Source: Candidatus Saccharimonadota bacterium (lineage in GTDB: Bacteria; Patescibacteriota; Saccharimonadia; Saccharimonadales; UBA4665). From it: a DNA stretch of 64,000 bases. Below the pieces are notes generated by a model. That model was given only the letters and a program-made list of their open reading frames with translations, was not told the origin of the DNA and searched no databases. The position numbers and the translations under genes are program-made. The stretch is taken from contig PDRS01000007.1 in assembly GCA_002746885.1 (NCBI GenBank), positions 62,001-126,000 of the forward strand. Direction: 5' to 3'. Every line of letters starts with the position of its first letter. The first letter of the stretch is position 1. Positions 22,996 to 30,470 of the stretch are shown here, piece after piece.

Positions 22996-23120
22996 AGGTC
23001 GAGAGGCGATAAATCCGCTCAATGTAAACAAATGATTAGCGCTTACCGCCTTCGACTGACTGACCGCTCTCGCTGCCTTTAGGGCAACTTGAGCGTTATG
23101 TGATTGTGTTTTTATTTTGG
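22996..23120 (+). ncRNA. Candidate small structured RNA
   Basis: A TAAAAT box at 22984-22989 lies in a context identical to the tRNA-Ala promoter (TAAAATACAC..GGTCGAG). The following RNA can close as GAGAGGCG with CGCTCTC over about 75 nt and has an inner stem GTCGA(G)AGGCG/CGCCTTCGAC. A second hairpin, CGCTC..TGCC/GGCA..GAGCG, is followed by a T-rich stretch (TGTTTTTATTTT). It codes for nothing. It does not match tmRNA, SRP RNA, 6S or tRNA cores that I know. No clear -35 box. Confidence 0.4.
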
Positions 23121-23223
23121 CTAAGCCTTTCTCATACTACTACATCGCAAACATTTTGTCAATGTGCTTTTGCTTTGGGGTACGGGCAGCCTTTTGACCA
23201 CTAAAAACATAGGCGTTTTATTA

Positions 23224-23252
23224 TTGACAAATACCCCTCTGACCAGTAGTAT
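23224..23252 (+). promoter_or_regulatory. Promoter of a short terminated transcript
   Basis: TTGACA (23224-23229), 17 bp, TAGTAT (23247-23252): a near-consensus promoter pointing rightwards, with no gene before the terminator-like hairpin at 23304-23333. Confidence 0.6.
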
Positions 23253-23257
23253 AAGGA

Positions 23258-23337
23258 GTAGCACTGAATAAAAAAAGTGCTCAAAAACAAAAAGACCCAA
23301 AGAAAACGACGGCCTCTCGCAAGCCGTCGTTTCATAA
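23258..23337 (+). ncRNA. Candidate ~80-nt small RNA ending in a terminator
   Basis: From the promoter at 23224-23252 the transcript would contain a small hairpin (AGCACT...AGTGCT), an A-rich linker and then a perfect GC hairpin (ACGACGGC with GCCGTCGT, loop CTCTCGCAA) followed by TTTC. The terminator has an A run before and a T run after, so it could work on both strands. The longer comM reading frame beginning at 23277 crosses this region but is not credible. Confidence 0.4.
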
Positions 23338-23376
23338 ATTTAAAACCAAAATCAAACACGAAATTTATATACAACA

Positions 23377-23410
23377 AACGCAACCCGCTAACCTACGAGC
23401 GGGTTGCGTT
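23377..23410 (+). promoter_or_regulatory. 13-bp hairpin overlapping the comM promoter
   Basis: Arms AACGCAACCCGCT and AGCGGGTTGCGTT with an 8-nt loop, followed by ATTTTT. It can end transcripts coming from the left, and its right arm contains the likely -35 (TTGCGT, 23404-23409) of the comM promoter, whose -10 TATAAT is at 23426-23431. Confidence 0.65.
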
Positions 23411-23444
23411 ATTTTTGCGGGGTTGTATAATCCATCAGCAAAGC

Positions 23445-24992
23445 ATGAAGTCTCAAACCATACGCGGGGTGGTAGAAGGCGGCCAGCACGGCCTGGTTGT
23501 CGATACCGAATGTCAACTCACAAAAGGCCTCCCTGCTATCATCATTGTCGGCTACGCCACCAAGGCCGTAGACGAGGCCAAAGAGCGTATTCGCAATGCG
23601 TTTGCCAGCTCCCATCTCGAGCTACCCATCAAACGAATTACCGTCAACCTCGCGCCAGCCGACATACCTAAAGAAAGCACCGGTTTTGATCTTGCTATCG
23701 CGGCAGCGATATTACGTGCATCGGGACAGTGTCGCGGCATACCAAAAAATAGCGCCATCATAGGCGAGCTTGGACTCGAGGGATCGGTTCGCCCTGTTCG
23801 CGGTATCATAGGCAAGCTACTGGCGGGCAAGCACCATGGCATATCTACGTTTATCATTCCAGCAGATAATCTTGAGCAAGCCAGCCTAGTGCCAGACATA
23901 CAGCTCATGCCAGTTTCCTCCCTCACGCAGCTGTACGATTACGTCAACGGGCACACCAAGCCAACTATCATCTCGACAACAAATGATCCGGTCGCACCAG
24001 AAGTAGAAACGAGCAAAGCGGAAACACTCTGCCTCGAAGATGTGGTCGGCCAAGCTCTAGGCAAACGCGCCATAGAAATCAGTGCCGGCGGCGGCCACAA
24101 CGTACTCCTAGGCGGTCCGCCAGGTACCGGCAAAAGCATGCTCGCAGGTATACTACCGAGCCTACTACCGCCCATGACGCGTAGCGAAATGCTGGAGGTT
24201 ACGCATCTTCATAGTCTTGCGAGCAATGATTTCAATCGCCTTGTTGCAACTCGCCCCTTCCGTTCGCCGCACCACAGCGCAAGCAACGTTGCTATCGTCG
24301 GCGGCGGCAACAGCGTACGGCCCGGGGAAATGAGTCTCGCGCACCGAGGAGTACTTCTCTTCGATGAGCTACCCGAATTCGGACGCGTCACAGTCGAGGC
24401 GCTGCGCCAACCACTCGAAACACGCGCTATCACCATTGCCCGAGCTAGAGAAACAGCCGAGTACCCTGCCCATTTTATATTCATCGCCACAGCAAACCCC
24501 TGTCCATGCGGCCACTACGGCACGAGTAAACCGTGTCGTTGTTTGCCGCACCAAATTGTTCATTACCGTCGGAAACTTTCGGGACCTATTCTCGATCGTA
24601 TAGACATCTACGTCGACGTACACGAAATAGACAACAGCAAGCTACTCCACAGCGAAAACGGCGAAGGCCCCACGTCCGAGACCGTACGGAATAAAGTTGT
24701 CGCTGCACGCGCTCGTCAAGCACAACGCTTCGGAACACACGCCAAACTCAACGCCGACATGACAAACCGAGAGGTCAAAGCCCTCGCACAACTCGAACCC
24801 GCAGCAAAAGATATGCTGGACAAAGCGGCCGAAAAATTCGGCCTCTCTGCCCGAGCTTACATGCGAAGCGTCAAATTGGCTCGCACTATCGCCGACCTTG
24901 ATGACTCAGACACGATAACTTCGGCGCACATTGCCGAAGCGCTACAGTACCGCCCGCACCAATTCCACGATGCTACAGATTTTGCACGCTAG
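23445..24992 (+). CDS. comM: YifB/ComM family Mg-chelatase-like AAA+ ATPase
   Basis: 515 residues from ATG 23445. Upstream in-frame codons give a lysine-rich, non-homologous extension and lie before the TATAAT box at 23426-23431, so they are rejected. The N-terminal Lon-protease-like domain (to about 165) starts TIRGVVEGGQHGLVVDTE. The Mg-chelatase/AAA+ domain has Walker A GGPPGTGKSMLAG near residue 223, Walker B LLFDELPEF, and a four-Cys zinc-like motif CPCGHYGTSKPCRC near 354. ComM is a hexameric helicase that drives branch migration of incoming DNA during natural transformation. This fits the type IV pili in this genome. Confidence 0.95.
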   Translation: MKSQTIRGVVEGGQHGLVVDTECQLTKGLPAIIIVGYATKAVDEAKERIRNAFASSHLELPIKRITVNLAPADIPKESTGFDLAIAAAILRASGQCRGIPKNSAIIGELGLEGSVRPVRGIIGKLLAGKHHGISTFIIPADNLEQASLVPDIQLMPVSSLTQLYDYVNGHTKPTIISTTNDPVAPEVETSKAETLCLEDVVGQALGKRAIEISAGGGHNVLLGGPPGTGKSMLAGILPSLLPPMTRSEMLEVTHLHSLASNDFNRLVATRPFRSPHHSASNVAIVGGGNSVRPGEMSLAHRGVLLFDELPEFGRVTVEALRQPLETRAITIARARETAEYPAHFIFIATANPCPCGHYGTSKPCRCLPHQIVHYRRKLSGPILDRIDIYVDVHEIDNSKLLHSENGEGPTSETVRNKVVAARARQAQRFGTHAKLNADMTNREVKALAQLEPAAKDMLDKAAEKFGLSARAYMRSVKLARTIADLDDSDTITSAHIAEALQYRPHQFHDATDFAR

Positions 24993-25062
24993 AACCAGCG
25001 CCGCATAGAGAAAATATCAACGCCTGCCACAGAGCCTACTTTCCTGCTTCCAGAACTCTGCA

Positions 25063-25091
25063 TTGACCCCTATCTCCACATCTGTTACAAT
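25063..25091 (+). promoter_or_regulatory. infC-rpmI-rplT promoter
   Basis: TTGACC (25063-25068), 17 bp, TACAAT (25086-25091), about 33 nt before the infC start and 20 nt before its AAAGGAG site. Confidence 0.82.
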
Positions 25092-25124
25092 TCCACCCAC
25101 GAAAGACAGTAAAGGAGATCCAAT

Positions 25125-25685
25125 ATCAACGCCACAACCCGCCTGAATGGACAGATTCGGGCACCAGAGGTTCGAGTGATTGACGCCGACGGCAAACAGC
25201 TTGGCGTTATGACTTCGCGTGAAGCGTATATGCTCGCCCAAGATCAAGACCTTGACTTGGTAGAGATATCGCCAAACGCCAAACCACCGGTTTGCAAAAT
25301 AGTTGACTGGGGTAAATTTAACTACCAGAAGACAAAGCAGGCGCAGAAAAATCGCCAGAACAACAAAGTTCTCGACATGAAGCAAATGCGCTTCGGGTTA
25401 AAAATAGGCGATCACGATCTGGCGGTCAAAATGAAGAAAGTAACCGGTTTTCTCGAAGCCGGACACAAGGTAAAGATTACGCTTTTCTTCCGTGGCCGTG
25501 AGCTCGCTCACAAAGATATAGGTTTCAAACTTGCCGAACGTGTTATAGCCGATTTTGGCGACACTATCGTTGTCGACCAACGACCGCAACTCAGCGGTAA
25601 GCAGCTTTCCTTCGTTATCCGCGGCGTCGTATCAAAGGCATCCAAGCCAGAAAACGACCCGACCGATAAACCATCATCAAACTAA
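25125..25685 (+). CDS. infC: Translation initiation factor IF-3 (ATC start)
   Basis: 186 residues if translation starts at ATC 25125, 7 nt after AAAGGAG. The first ATG in frame does not come in a sensible place: the next start-like codon is at 25176 and would drop the conserved INATTRLNGQIRAPEVRVID segment that opens IF-3. AUU, AUC or AUA starts are a known property of infC, allowing IF-3 to repress its own mRNA. The N domain (to about 80), the Lys-rich linker helix and the C domain with VKITLFFRGRELAHKD are complete. IF-3 keeps 30S subunits free and proofreads the initiator codon. First gene of the classic infC-rpmI-rplT operon. Confidence 0.96.
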   Translation: MNATTRLNGQIRAPEVRVIDADGKQLGVMTSREAYMLAQDQDLDLVEISPNAKPPVCKIVDWGKFNYQKTKQAQKNRQNNKVLDMKQMRFGLKIGDHDLAVKMKKVTGFLEAGHKVKITLFFRGRELAHKDIGFKLAERVIADFGDTIVVDQRPQLSGKQLSFVIRGVVSKASKPENDPTDKPSSN

Positions 25686-25706
25686 CGAGTTAAGACAGGA
25701 GCAATC

Positions 25707-25901
25707 ATGCCAAAACTCAAGTCTCATAGCGGCACCAAAGACCGTGTACGAGTAACCAAGAACGGACGCGTTCGTGTTCGTCACTCACACGCTAGCCACT
25801 TCTTGCAGAAGAAAAGCGGCGCTCGCAAGCGCAAGCTGGCTGGTTTGGAGACATTGAACGCGACCAACAGCAACATAATCCGCAAGAAGTTGGGGGTGTA
25901 G
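25707..25901 (+). CDS. rpmI: 50S ribosomal protein L35
   Basis: 64 residues, full length. Begins [20 protein letters not shown] and contains the L35 signature around [10 protein letters not shown](G)ARKRKL. Strongly basic. It is preceded by an AGGAG site 8 nt before the ATG, 21 bp after infC, and lies 4 bp before rplT, in the order found across bacteria. Confidence 0.97.
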   Translation: MPKLKSHSGTKDRVRVTKNGRVRVRHSHASHFLQKKSGARKRKLAGLETLNATNSNIIRKKLGV

Positions 25902-25905
25902 CGCC

Positions 25906-26256
25906 ATGCGAGTAAAACGAGGAGTAACGACCCGAGCCAAGCACAACAAAATTCGCAAGGCCACAAAAGGCATGAGCCACCCAAATCGCGTCAGCGTTAA
26001 GCGCGGCAAACAGGCTGTCACAAGAAGCCTGCAAAACGCGTACCGCGACCGGCGCAACCGTAAGCGCACATTTCGTTCCCTTTGGAACGTCCGCATAAAC
26101 GCCGCCGCTCGCGAAAACGGCACCACTTACAGCCGGCTCATCGCTGGTCTTAAAGCAGCGGGCATTGACCTAGACCGCAAAGTTTTGGCCGAGCTCGCCG
26201 TAAACGAGCCAAAGGCCTTCGCCGCTGTTGTGAAAGCTGCCAAGCTCGAGAAATAA
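25906..26256 (+). CDS. rplT: 50S ribosomal protein L20
   Basis: 116 residues, full length. Begins [22 protein letters not shown], with the conserved [26 protein letters not shown] segment and the C-terminal [14 protein letters not shown] motif (here [21 protein letters not shown]). It binds 23S domain II early in 50S assembly and in many bacteria represses this operon. Last gene of infC-rpmI-rplT; an intrinsic terminator follows 18 bp later. Confidence 0.97.
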   Translation: MRVKRGVTTRAKHNKIRKATKGMSHPNRVSVKRGKQAVTRSLQNAYRDRRNRKRTFRSLWNVRINAAARENGTTYSRLIAGLKAAGIDLDRKVLAELAVNEPKAFAAVVKAAKLEK

Positions 26257-26273
26257 GTCGGGAAACGCCCACA

Positions 26274-26305
26274 GAAAACACCTTCAGCTAGCTGGGGGTG
26301 TTTTC
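26274..26305 (+). terminator. Terminator of infC-rpmI-rplT
   Basis: Arms GAAAACACC and GGTGTTTTC around a 14-nt loop that can extend the stem (AGCTAGCT). The T run is inside the right arm. It is nearly the same sequence as the rnpB terminator 85 bp downstream. Confidence 0.8.
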
Positions 26306-26389
26306 GCGTAGTACTACGCATAACGACGATGTACTTGCCAGCGTGCGGCATTTCATAGATGAATGGCAAGCAGTTTTCCTGCAAAACAT

Positions 26390-26419
26390 AAAACACCCCC
26401 GACAAATCGAGGGTGTTTT
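26390..26419 (-). terminator. Terminator of rnpB
   Basis: Arms AAAACACCC and GGGTGTTTT with a 12-nt loop, just past the 3' end of RNase P RNA on the minus strand and followed by TTTTATGTTTT. Confidence 0.8.
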
Positions 26420-26426
26420 CATAACT

Positions 26427-26796
26427 GTCAGATTGCCGATAAGCCGGGTTCTGTTTCCGACGCATGCCGGATGCTAATCATCTATCTAGCCCGCCGATTG
26501 CTCGACGGATCAAGCGGGATCTATTCGCGAGTATCGCGGGAACGTGTATAACTCGCTCCTTGCAGCAGACAGGGTTTACCTCTCTCGCATGTCACCATGC
26601 GCGACTACGGTCTCTTACACCGCGCGTTTCACCTTTGCCTCGTGCCCCTCGCAAAAGCGAGACGCACAGGCCGTTTCGTTTCTGTGGCACTTTCCCTAGG
26701 GTCACCCCCGGTCGCCGTTAGCGACTGTCACGCCCTATGCTGCCCGGACTTTCCTCTCGCATATGAAAGTGCAAGCGATTAGCTAGCGATCTGACG
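26427..26796 (-). ncRNA. rnpB: RNase P RNA (bacterial class A)
   Basis: About 370 nt. The universal core is present: GAGGAAAGTCCGGGC near the 5' end, the GGGTGACCC..AGGGAAAGTGCCACAGAAA block, AGGTGAAACG, GGTAAACCC, and AACAGAACCCGGCTTATCG near the 3' end. The termini pair (GTCAGAT with ATCTGAC), which set the boundaries. It processes tRNA 5' leaders together with the protein RnpA. A TATAAT box lies at 26808-26803 and the terminator follows the 3' end. Confidence 0.97.
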
Positions 26797-26802
26797 CAAA
26801 TG

Positions 26803-26808
26803 ATTATA
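26803..26808 (-). promoter_or_regulatory. rnpB -10 box
   Basis: Minus strand TATAAT, 6-7 nt before the RNase P RNA 5' end. No good -35 hexamer is visible at the usual distance. Confidence 0.65.
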
Positions 26809-26844
26809 CCATTTCAGCTCGCCAGCGCAGAAAACCTCACCTGT

Positions 26845-27576
26845 TTACTTAGACTGTTTTTGTGTTTTTTTGTGATTGCGCTGAGACTCATAAGGTTCTA
26901 GTTCAGCATCGAGACATTTGTTTACCTCGGCATCGGCGAGTTTGTTGAGTTCGCGCGGAACGTGGTTGAAAACAACCTTTTCAAACTTGGGCAATAGCTG
27001 CTGAATGGCATCGTGAATAGGCCAAAGATCTCGATTTTTTACTTTAAAAATCCGTTTCATCTGATTTATGACGAGTAGGCTATCCATATAAACATGCACT
27101 TCCTTTGCGTGATATGTTTCGAGAGCTTTCTCTAAACCAAGCCTTAGCGACTGATACTCCGCCTGGTTGTTTGTGGTTATACCAAGATACACACCTTCTT
27201 CGTGAAGCACGTTTCCTGCCATATCTAGCAGTACAAAACCACTGGCCGACGGTCCTGGATTGCCCCGCGAACCGCCGTCTGCGTACAGCTGCAGCTCAGA
27301 GACGGACGGCGCCTTGCCTTTTTGCTTCTCGCTCGGTTCATGGTTCTGCAAGAGGGCGTCGATGGCCTTTGCTAGTTCCCAGTCTCGCTTGGTTATTGCG
27401 TCTTGTTTCTCGTGCGTCGAAAGCCAAAACTCGACCACGCCTCCCTGGTTTTGCCAGCGAGGGTGATGGTTGAGACGGCTCACTACCTGACTGACTTGCT
27501 CCATGAACGCCCAGGCCGCGCGAAAATCGGCAAAGACAAACTGTTTATATAACCCACGCTTTGTTTCCGTCCACAT
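26845..27576 (-). CDS. Pterin-4a-carbinolamine dehydratase / RNase HI fusion
   Basis: 243 residues from ATG 27576; upstream in-frame codons are inside tRNA-Pro. Residues 1-77 match pterin-4a-carbinolamine dehydratase (PCD): FVFADFRAAWAFMEQV, HHP at 37-39, TH at 54-55 and the closing TKRDWELAKAID with Asp65. Residues 94-225 are RNase HI: LYADGGSRGNPGP (Asp100), NNQAEY (Glu140), HVYMDSLLVI (Asp165) and LNKLADAEVN (Asp215), so all four metal ligands are kept. A linker rich in Lys/Glu/Pro joins them. RNase HI removes RNA from RNA:DNA hybrids; PCD normally regenerates pterin cofactor. The gene starts 15 nt after tRNA-Pro on the same strand. Whether the PCD part is catalytic or structural is unknown. 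Confidence 0.87.
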   Translation of the reverse strand: MWTETKRGLYKQFVFADFRAAWAFMEQVSQVVSRLNHHPRWQNQGGVVEFWLSTHEKQDAITKRDWELAKAIDALLQNHEPSEKQKGKAPSVSELQLYADGGSRGNPGPSASGFVLLDMAGNVLHEEGVYLGITTNNQAEYQSLRLGLEKALETYHAKEVHVYMDSLLVINQMKRIFKVKNRDLWPIHDAIQQLLPKFEKVVFNHVPRELNKLADAEVNKCLDAELEPYESQRNHKKTQKQSK

Positions 27577-27590
27577 ATCCCTAACTTTCT

Positions 27591-27666
27591 TGGTCGGGGT
27601 GACAGGACTTGAACCTGCGACCTCACGGCCCCCAGCCGTACGCGCTACCAACTGCGCCACACCCCG
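27591..27666 (-). tRNA. tRNA-Pro (GGG)
   Basis: 76 nt with encoded CCA. Acceptor CGGGGTG/CACCCCG, T arm GGTTCAAGTCC, anticodon GGG in CTGGGGG. Its 5' half and upstream region are repeated twice more towards the right (27820 and 28009). Confidence 0.95.
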
Positions 27667-28042
27667 ATACCTATTACCTTACACTGTGCGACCCTATGTA
27701 GTATACATCGGCGGGGCCGCTCGTCCTCACGGTCACCTTCGGCGACCCCGGAATTTCGCGATTGAAAGCACAGTTTTCATCGGAAAGTTCCCTTGCGAAC
27801 TGCCGCTGGCAGTTCTCACCCCAGCCGTACGCGCTACCAACTGCGCCACACCCCGATACCTATTACCTTACACTGTGCGACCCTATGTAGTATACATCGG
27901 CGGGGCCGTTCGTCCTCACGGTCATCTTCGGCGACCCCGGAATTTCGCGATTGAAAGCACAGCTTTCATCGGAAAGTTCCCTTGCGAACTGCCACTGGCA
28001 GTTCTCACCCCAGCCATACGCGCTACCAACTGCGCCACACCC
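27631..28042 (-). repeat. 189-bp tandem repeat built on the 5' half of tRNA-Pro
   Basis: Units begin at 27631, 27820 and 28009, an exact 189-bp period. Each unit holds the tRNA-Pro segment from the acceptor 5' strand to the first anticodon-arm residues, then the upstream flank with a TATACT-like box. The first unit belongs to the intact tRNA, the second is a full copy ending in a half tRNA, and the third stops after 34 bp. Copies differ by only a few bases, so the duplication is recent. The open frame that runs through the repeats on the plus strand is an artefact. Confidence 0.9.
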
Positions 28043-28158
28043 GCGTTATCGCAGTACTCGTACAAAAATGCTGGGCGCCAACTTGATTAACCCTGAAAAA
28101 AGATTCAAGGTGGGTACCCGCACGCTGCGACCACGGCCCCAGACAAATATTGGGTTCC

Positions 28159-28187
28159 CATATGATTAGTATTCAGATAATCATATG
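28159..28187. repeat. 10-bp inverted repeat
   Basis: CATATGATTA and TAATCATATG separated by 9 bp, about 95 bp upstream of the asparaginase-like promoter. It could be a regulator site or the relic of an insertion; there is no T run. Confidence 0.5.
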
Positions 28188-28255
28188 TTGGCAATTCAAC
28201 GCCCCATAGGTTCGTCAAACATACCCAGCACTGTATAGTATACCGCACTTTGTTC

Positions 28256-28285
28256 TTGCCGTTACCCCCGTTAGTAGTGTATAGT
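28256..28285 (+). promoter_or_regulatory. Promoter of the asparaginase-domain gene
   Basis: TTGCCG (28256-28261), 18 bp, TATAGT (28280-28285), only 6 nt before the ATG, which implies a leaderless mRNA. Confidence 0.65.
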
Positions 28286-28291
28286 TGCGGC

Positions 28292-28759
28292 ATGACCATA
28301 TTATTCATGCAGACCGGTGGGACTATTGACAAGGACTACCCCGAAAACAACGATAACCATGGCTACGCCTTTTCGGTCGGGGAGCCAAGCTATCTTCGTA
28401 TTTTAGAGCGCGTCGATCCAGATTTTACCTATAAAATAACAACTGTTGTTAAGAAAGATAGCTTAGACCTAACCGATGAAGACCGCGCAAAAATCAAGCA
28501 AGCGCTCCTCACAGCAAAAGAAGAGCGTATCGTTGTCACGCACGGAACCGACACAATCTTGCAAACCGCAAAAGAAATAGCCGACGTCCAAGGCAAGACC
28601 ATCGTCTTAACTGGGGCTAGACTTCCAGAGAAATTTTACGATTCTGAAGCAGACTTCAATGTCGGTATGGCCGTGGCCGGTGCTCAAGTACTTCCCCACG
28701 GTGTATACATTGCCCTGTACGGCATCATCACGCCCTGGGACAAATTTACGAACAAATAA
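28292..28759 (+). CDS. Single-domain asparaginase-like protein
   Basis: 155 residues from ATG 28292. It matches only the N-terminal domain of L-asparaginases: the first Thr motif MQTGGTIDKDY (Thr11) and the second motif VVTHGTDTILQTA. It ends at VYIALYGIITPWDKF, where ordinary enzymes continue with a second domain of about 150 residues. Frames downstream show no remnant of that domain, and the start and stop look clean, so it seems to be a genuine short form rather than a frameshift product. In the full enzyme the active site lies between monomers; activity of this form is unproven. Confidence 0.82.
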   Translation: MTILFMQTGGTIDKDYPENNDNHGYAFSVGEPSYLRILERVDPDFTYKITTVVKKDSLDLTDEDRAKIKQALLTAKEERIVVTHGTDTILQTAKEIADVQGKTIVLTGARLPEKFYDSEADFNVGMAVAGAQVLPHGVYIALYGIITPWDKFTNK

Positions 28760-28794
28760 TCTCAGAAACTGAACAGCTCATTCTCGCCTCATTC

Positions 28795-29406
28795 TCACAA
28801 AATGATATTGAGGACTTGCTGGTTTAGATTGCCCAGCCAGCTGCCAAAGCCGCCTAGTAAAATGAGCGCCACAATAATCATAAAGCCATAGGGTTCAATC
28901 CGCTCCATAAAATCCTGTACCGGCTCCGGCGCGAGCGCATACACAACTCGCGAACCATCAAGCGGCGGAATAGGTATGAGGTTGAAAACAAAAAGCGCCA
29001 CATTCAGTACCAAAAACATAGACATTGCGTCCAACAAAAAGCCACTCAGATCTGCCGACTTAAGCACAAACGCCGCCACCACCGCGAGCGCTAAGTTCGA
29101 CAGCGGGCCAGCCGCCGCAATGAGTGCAGCGCCGTATTCGTTGAACTTTACGCGGCCAGGATGAAACGGCACTGGTTTTGCCGCCAGAAAAATAAACTGC
29201 CACAACACCCACGTCACCGCTGGCAGAAGCACGGTCATCACAGGGTCAATATGATGCATCGGGTTCAGCGACAACCTTCCCGCGTCACGAGCGGTAGTAT
29301 CTCCGAGCTTGAAGCCAACATACGCGTGCATATACTCGTGAATGGTCATTGCAACCAAAAGACACATCACAATAAGCGCAAAGTTGTAGACAGAAAAATC
29401 ACCCAT
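28795..29406 (-). CDS. Site-2-type membrane metalloprotease (M50 family)
   Basis: 203 residues. ATG 29406 (MGDFSVYNF) is preferred to the in-frame codon at 29466, which would add a non-hydrophobic leader. It has about six membrane helices, the zinc motif HEYMHAYVG in the first, and the second motif NLIPIPPLDGSRVV with the metal-binding Asp. This is the compact M50B form lacking a PDZ domain. The family cuts transmembrane segments of regulators or leftover signal peptides. Its neighbours give no hint of substrate. Confidence 0.88.
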   Translation of the reverse strand: MGDFSVYNFALIVMCLLVAMTIHEYMHAYVGFKLGDTTARDAGRLSLNPMHHIDPVMTVLLPAVTWVLWQFIFLAAKPVPFHPGRVKFNEYGAALIAAAGPLSNLALAVVAAFVLKSADLSGFLLDAMSMFLVLNVALFVFNLIPIPPLDGSRVVYALAPEPVQDFMERIEPYGFMIIVALILLGGFGSWLGNLNQQVLNIIL

Positions 29407-29502
29407 TTCATACAGTATAACATCCGGCGAGCATAACGTTGACTTCAGAGGTGAAAATCTGTACAATAACAGGTCGAATCAAGCAATAACTCGGAGTCCG
29501 AA

Positions 29503-29697
29503 ATGCAGAAATGTGATCTTACCGGCAAGGGCAAGCAGTACGGCAGCAATGTCAGCTTCTCCCAGCGCCACACCAAGAAAGTCTGGAAGCCTAACTTACA
29601 GACCAAAACCGTCGAAGTCGATGGCAAAAAAGTCAAACTAAAGGTTAGTACGCAAGCTATCCGCACCCTGAAGAAAAAGGGCCTGCTAGCAAAGTAA
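29503..29697 (+). CDS. rpmB: 50S ribosomal protein L28
   Basis: 64 residues, full length. MQKCDLTGKGKQYGSNVSFSQRHTKKVWKPNLQ is the L28 signature, and the C-terminus VSTQAIRTLKKKGLL is typical. Only one Cys of the zinc-type CxxC pair is present. A TACAAT box about 35 bp upstream and a terminator at 29722-29754 suggest a single-gene unit. Confidence 0.96.
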   Translation: MQKCDLTGKGKQYGSNVSFSQRHTKKVWKPNLQTKTVEVDGKKVKLKVSTQAIRTLKKKGLLAK

Positions 29698-29721
29698 CTC
29701 GCTTACCGCGGTAAAACCACC

Positions 29722-29754
29722 AAACGACTCCAAAGAACACTTAGGAGTCGTTTT
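29722..29754 (+). terminator. Terminator of rpmB
   Basis: Arms AAACGACTCC and GGAGTCGTTT around 12 nt, ending TTTTC, 25 bp after the L28 stop. Confidence 0.87.
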
Positions 29755-29835
29755 CATTGCACCCACGCACACCGGCCGCTGGACGTTTCGGCGCGCTGCC
29801 CTCAAATGCACGGATGCACAGAACTCGCCTGAGCT

Positions 29836-30462
29836 TTACGATTTTTCCAAGACAACGAGCTGCGTCGTATCGGCAGCATCCGACGGTTTGAGCTGAAACT
29901 TGGCGGTTGTTTCTTTTGGCTCCATGCCAAATACTTTCAAAGCATCTTGCAGCGGCTGCTGCGGAACTTCATACTTCAGTGCGCTGTCGGCGTAGTGCGT
30001 CGGTATAAAAACCTTCGGCTCGATTGCCTTTACAACCCGAAGCGCCCCCTCTGGGTCGAGCGTGTAACCATTGCCGCCGACAGGCACAACCAGCACATCA
30101 ACCAAGCCAATTTCTTCCAGTTTTGACTCGCTCAGCTTCGGGTATATGTGTCCCGCCACAAGCACTCGCGTGTCACCTATTGTCAGTTTGTACATGGTAG
30201 CGGTACGTTCCTGCTCGGTGTCAACATGAGCGCGTGCCTGCATGCCGCGTATATTTATGCCGCTTGTCTCGTACTCGCCCGCCATGTCTATTGTCATTTT
30301 GGCGCCTGCAACGGCATCGGGGTGAGCAGCCGTAAAAAGACAGACGTCACCCTCTCTCGTGACAGACTTCGCCCCCAAGCTCGCGAGCGTATCATCACAC
30401 ACAATTCGTACTTGCTTGGTTGTTATAACGACACAATTTGCACCGTAAAATTGAATATCCAT
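29836..30462 (-). CDS. Metallo-beta-lactamase-fold hydrolase, UlaG-like
   Basis: 208 residues. The N-terminus MDIQFYGANCVVITTKQVRIVCDD and the strands ending in AGHIYPKL, VLVVPVGGNGYTLDPEGA and KVFIPTHYADSAL follow the MBL-fold (lactamase_B_3) pattern. The usual HxHxDH zinc motif is missing: the corresponding place reads FTAAHPDAVAG, so only isolated His residues remain. It may be a one-metal enzyme or a non-catalytic member. It starts 8 bp after the regulator gene upstream on the same strand, forming a two-gene unit. Confidence 0.78.
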   Translation of the reverse strand: MDIQFYGANCVVITTKQVRIVCDDTLASLGAKSVTREGDVCLFTAAHPDAVAGAKMTIDMAGEYETSGINIRGMQARAHVDTEQERTATMYKLTIGDTRVLVAGHIYPKLSESKLEEIGLVDVLVVPVGGNGYTLDPEGALRVVKAIEPKVFIPTHYADSALKYEVPQQPLQDALKVFGMEPKETTAKFQLKPSDAADTTQLVVLEKS

Positions 30463-30470
30463 ACGTCCTC

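Noticed and set aside
22996..23120. tmRNA or SRP RNA
   Set aside because: The tmRNA ends and tag pattern (ALAA-type ending) and the SRP apical loop words are missing; left as an unassigned RNA.
23277..23444. Longer N-terminus for ComM
   Set aside because: The extra residues are lysine-rich and not homologous, and they lie upstream of the -10 box, across two hairpins.
27503..28090. Long plus-strand frame through the tRNA-Pro repeats
   Set aside because: It translates a 189-bp DNA repeat whose period is a multiple of three, so it stays open by chance; there is no ribosome binding site or family similarity.
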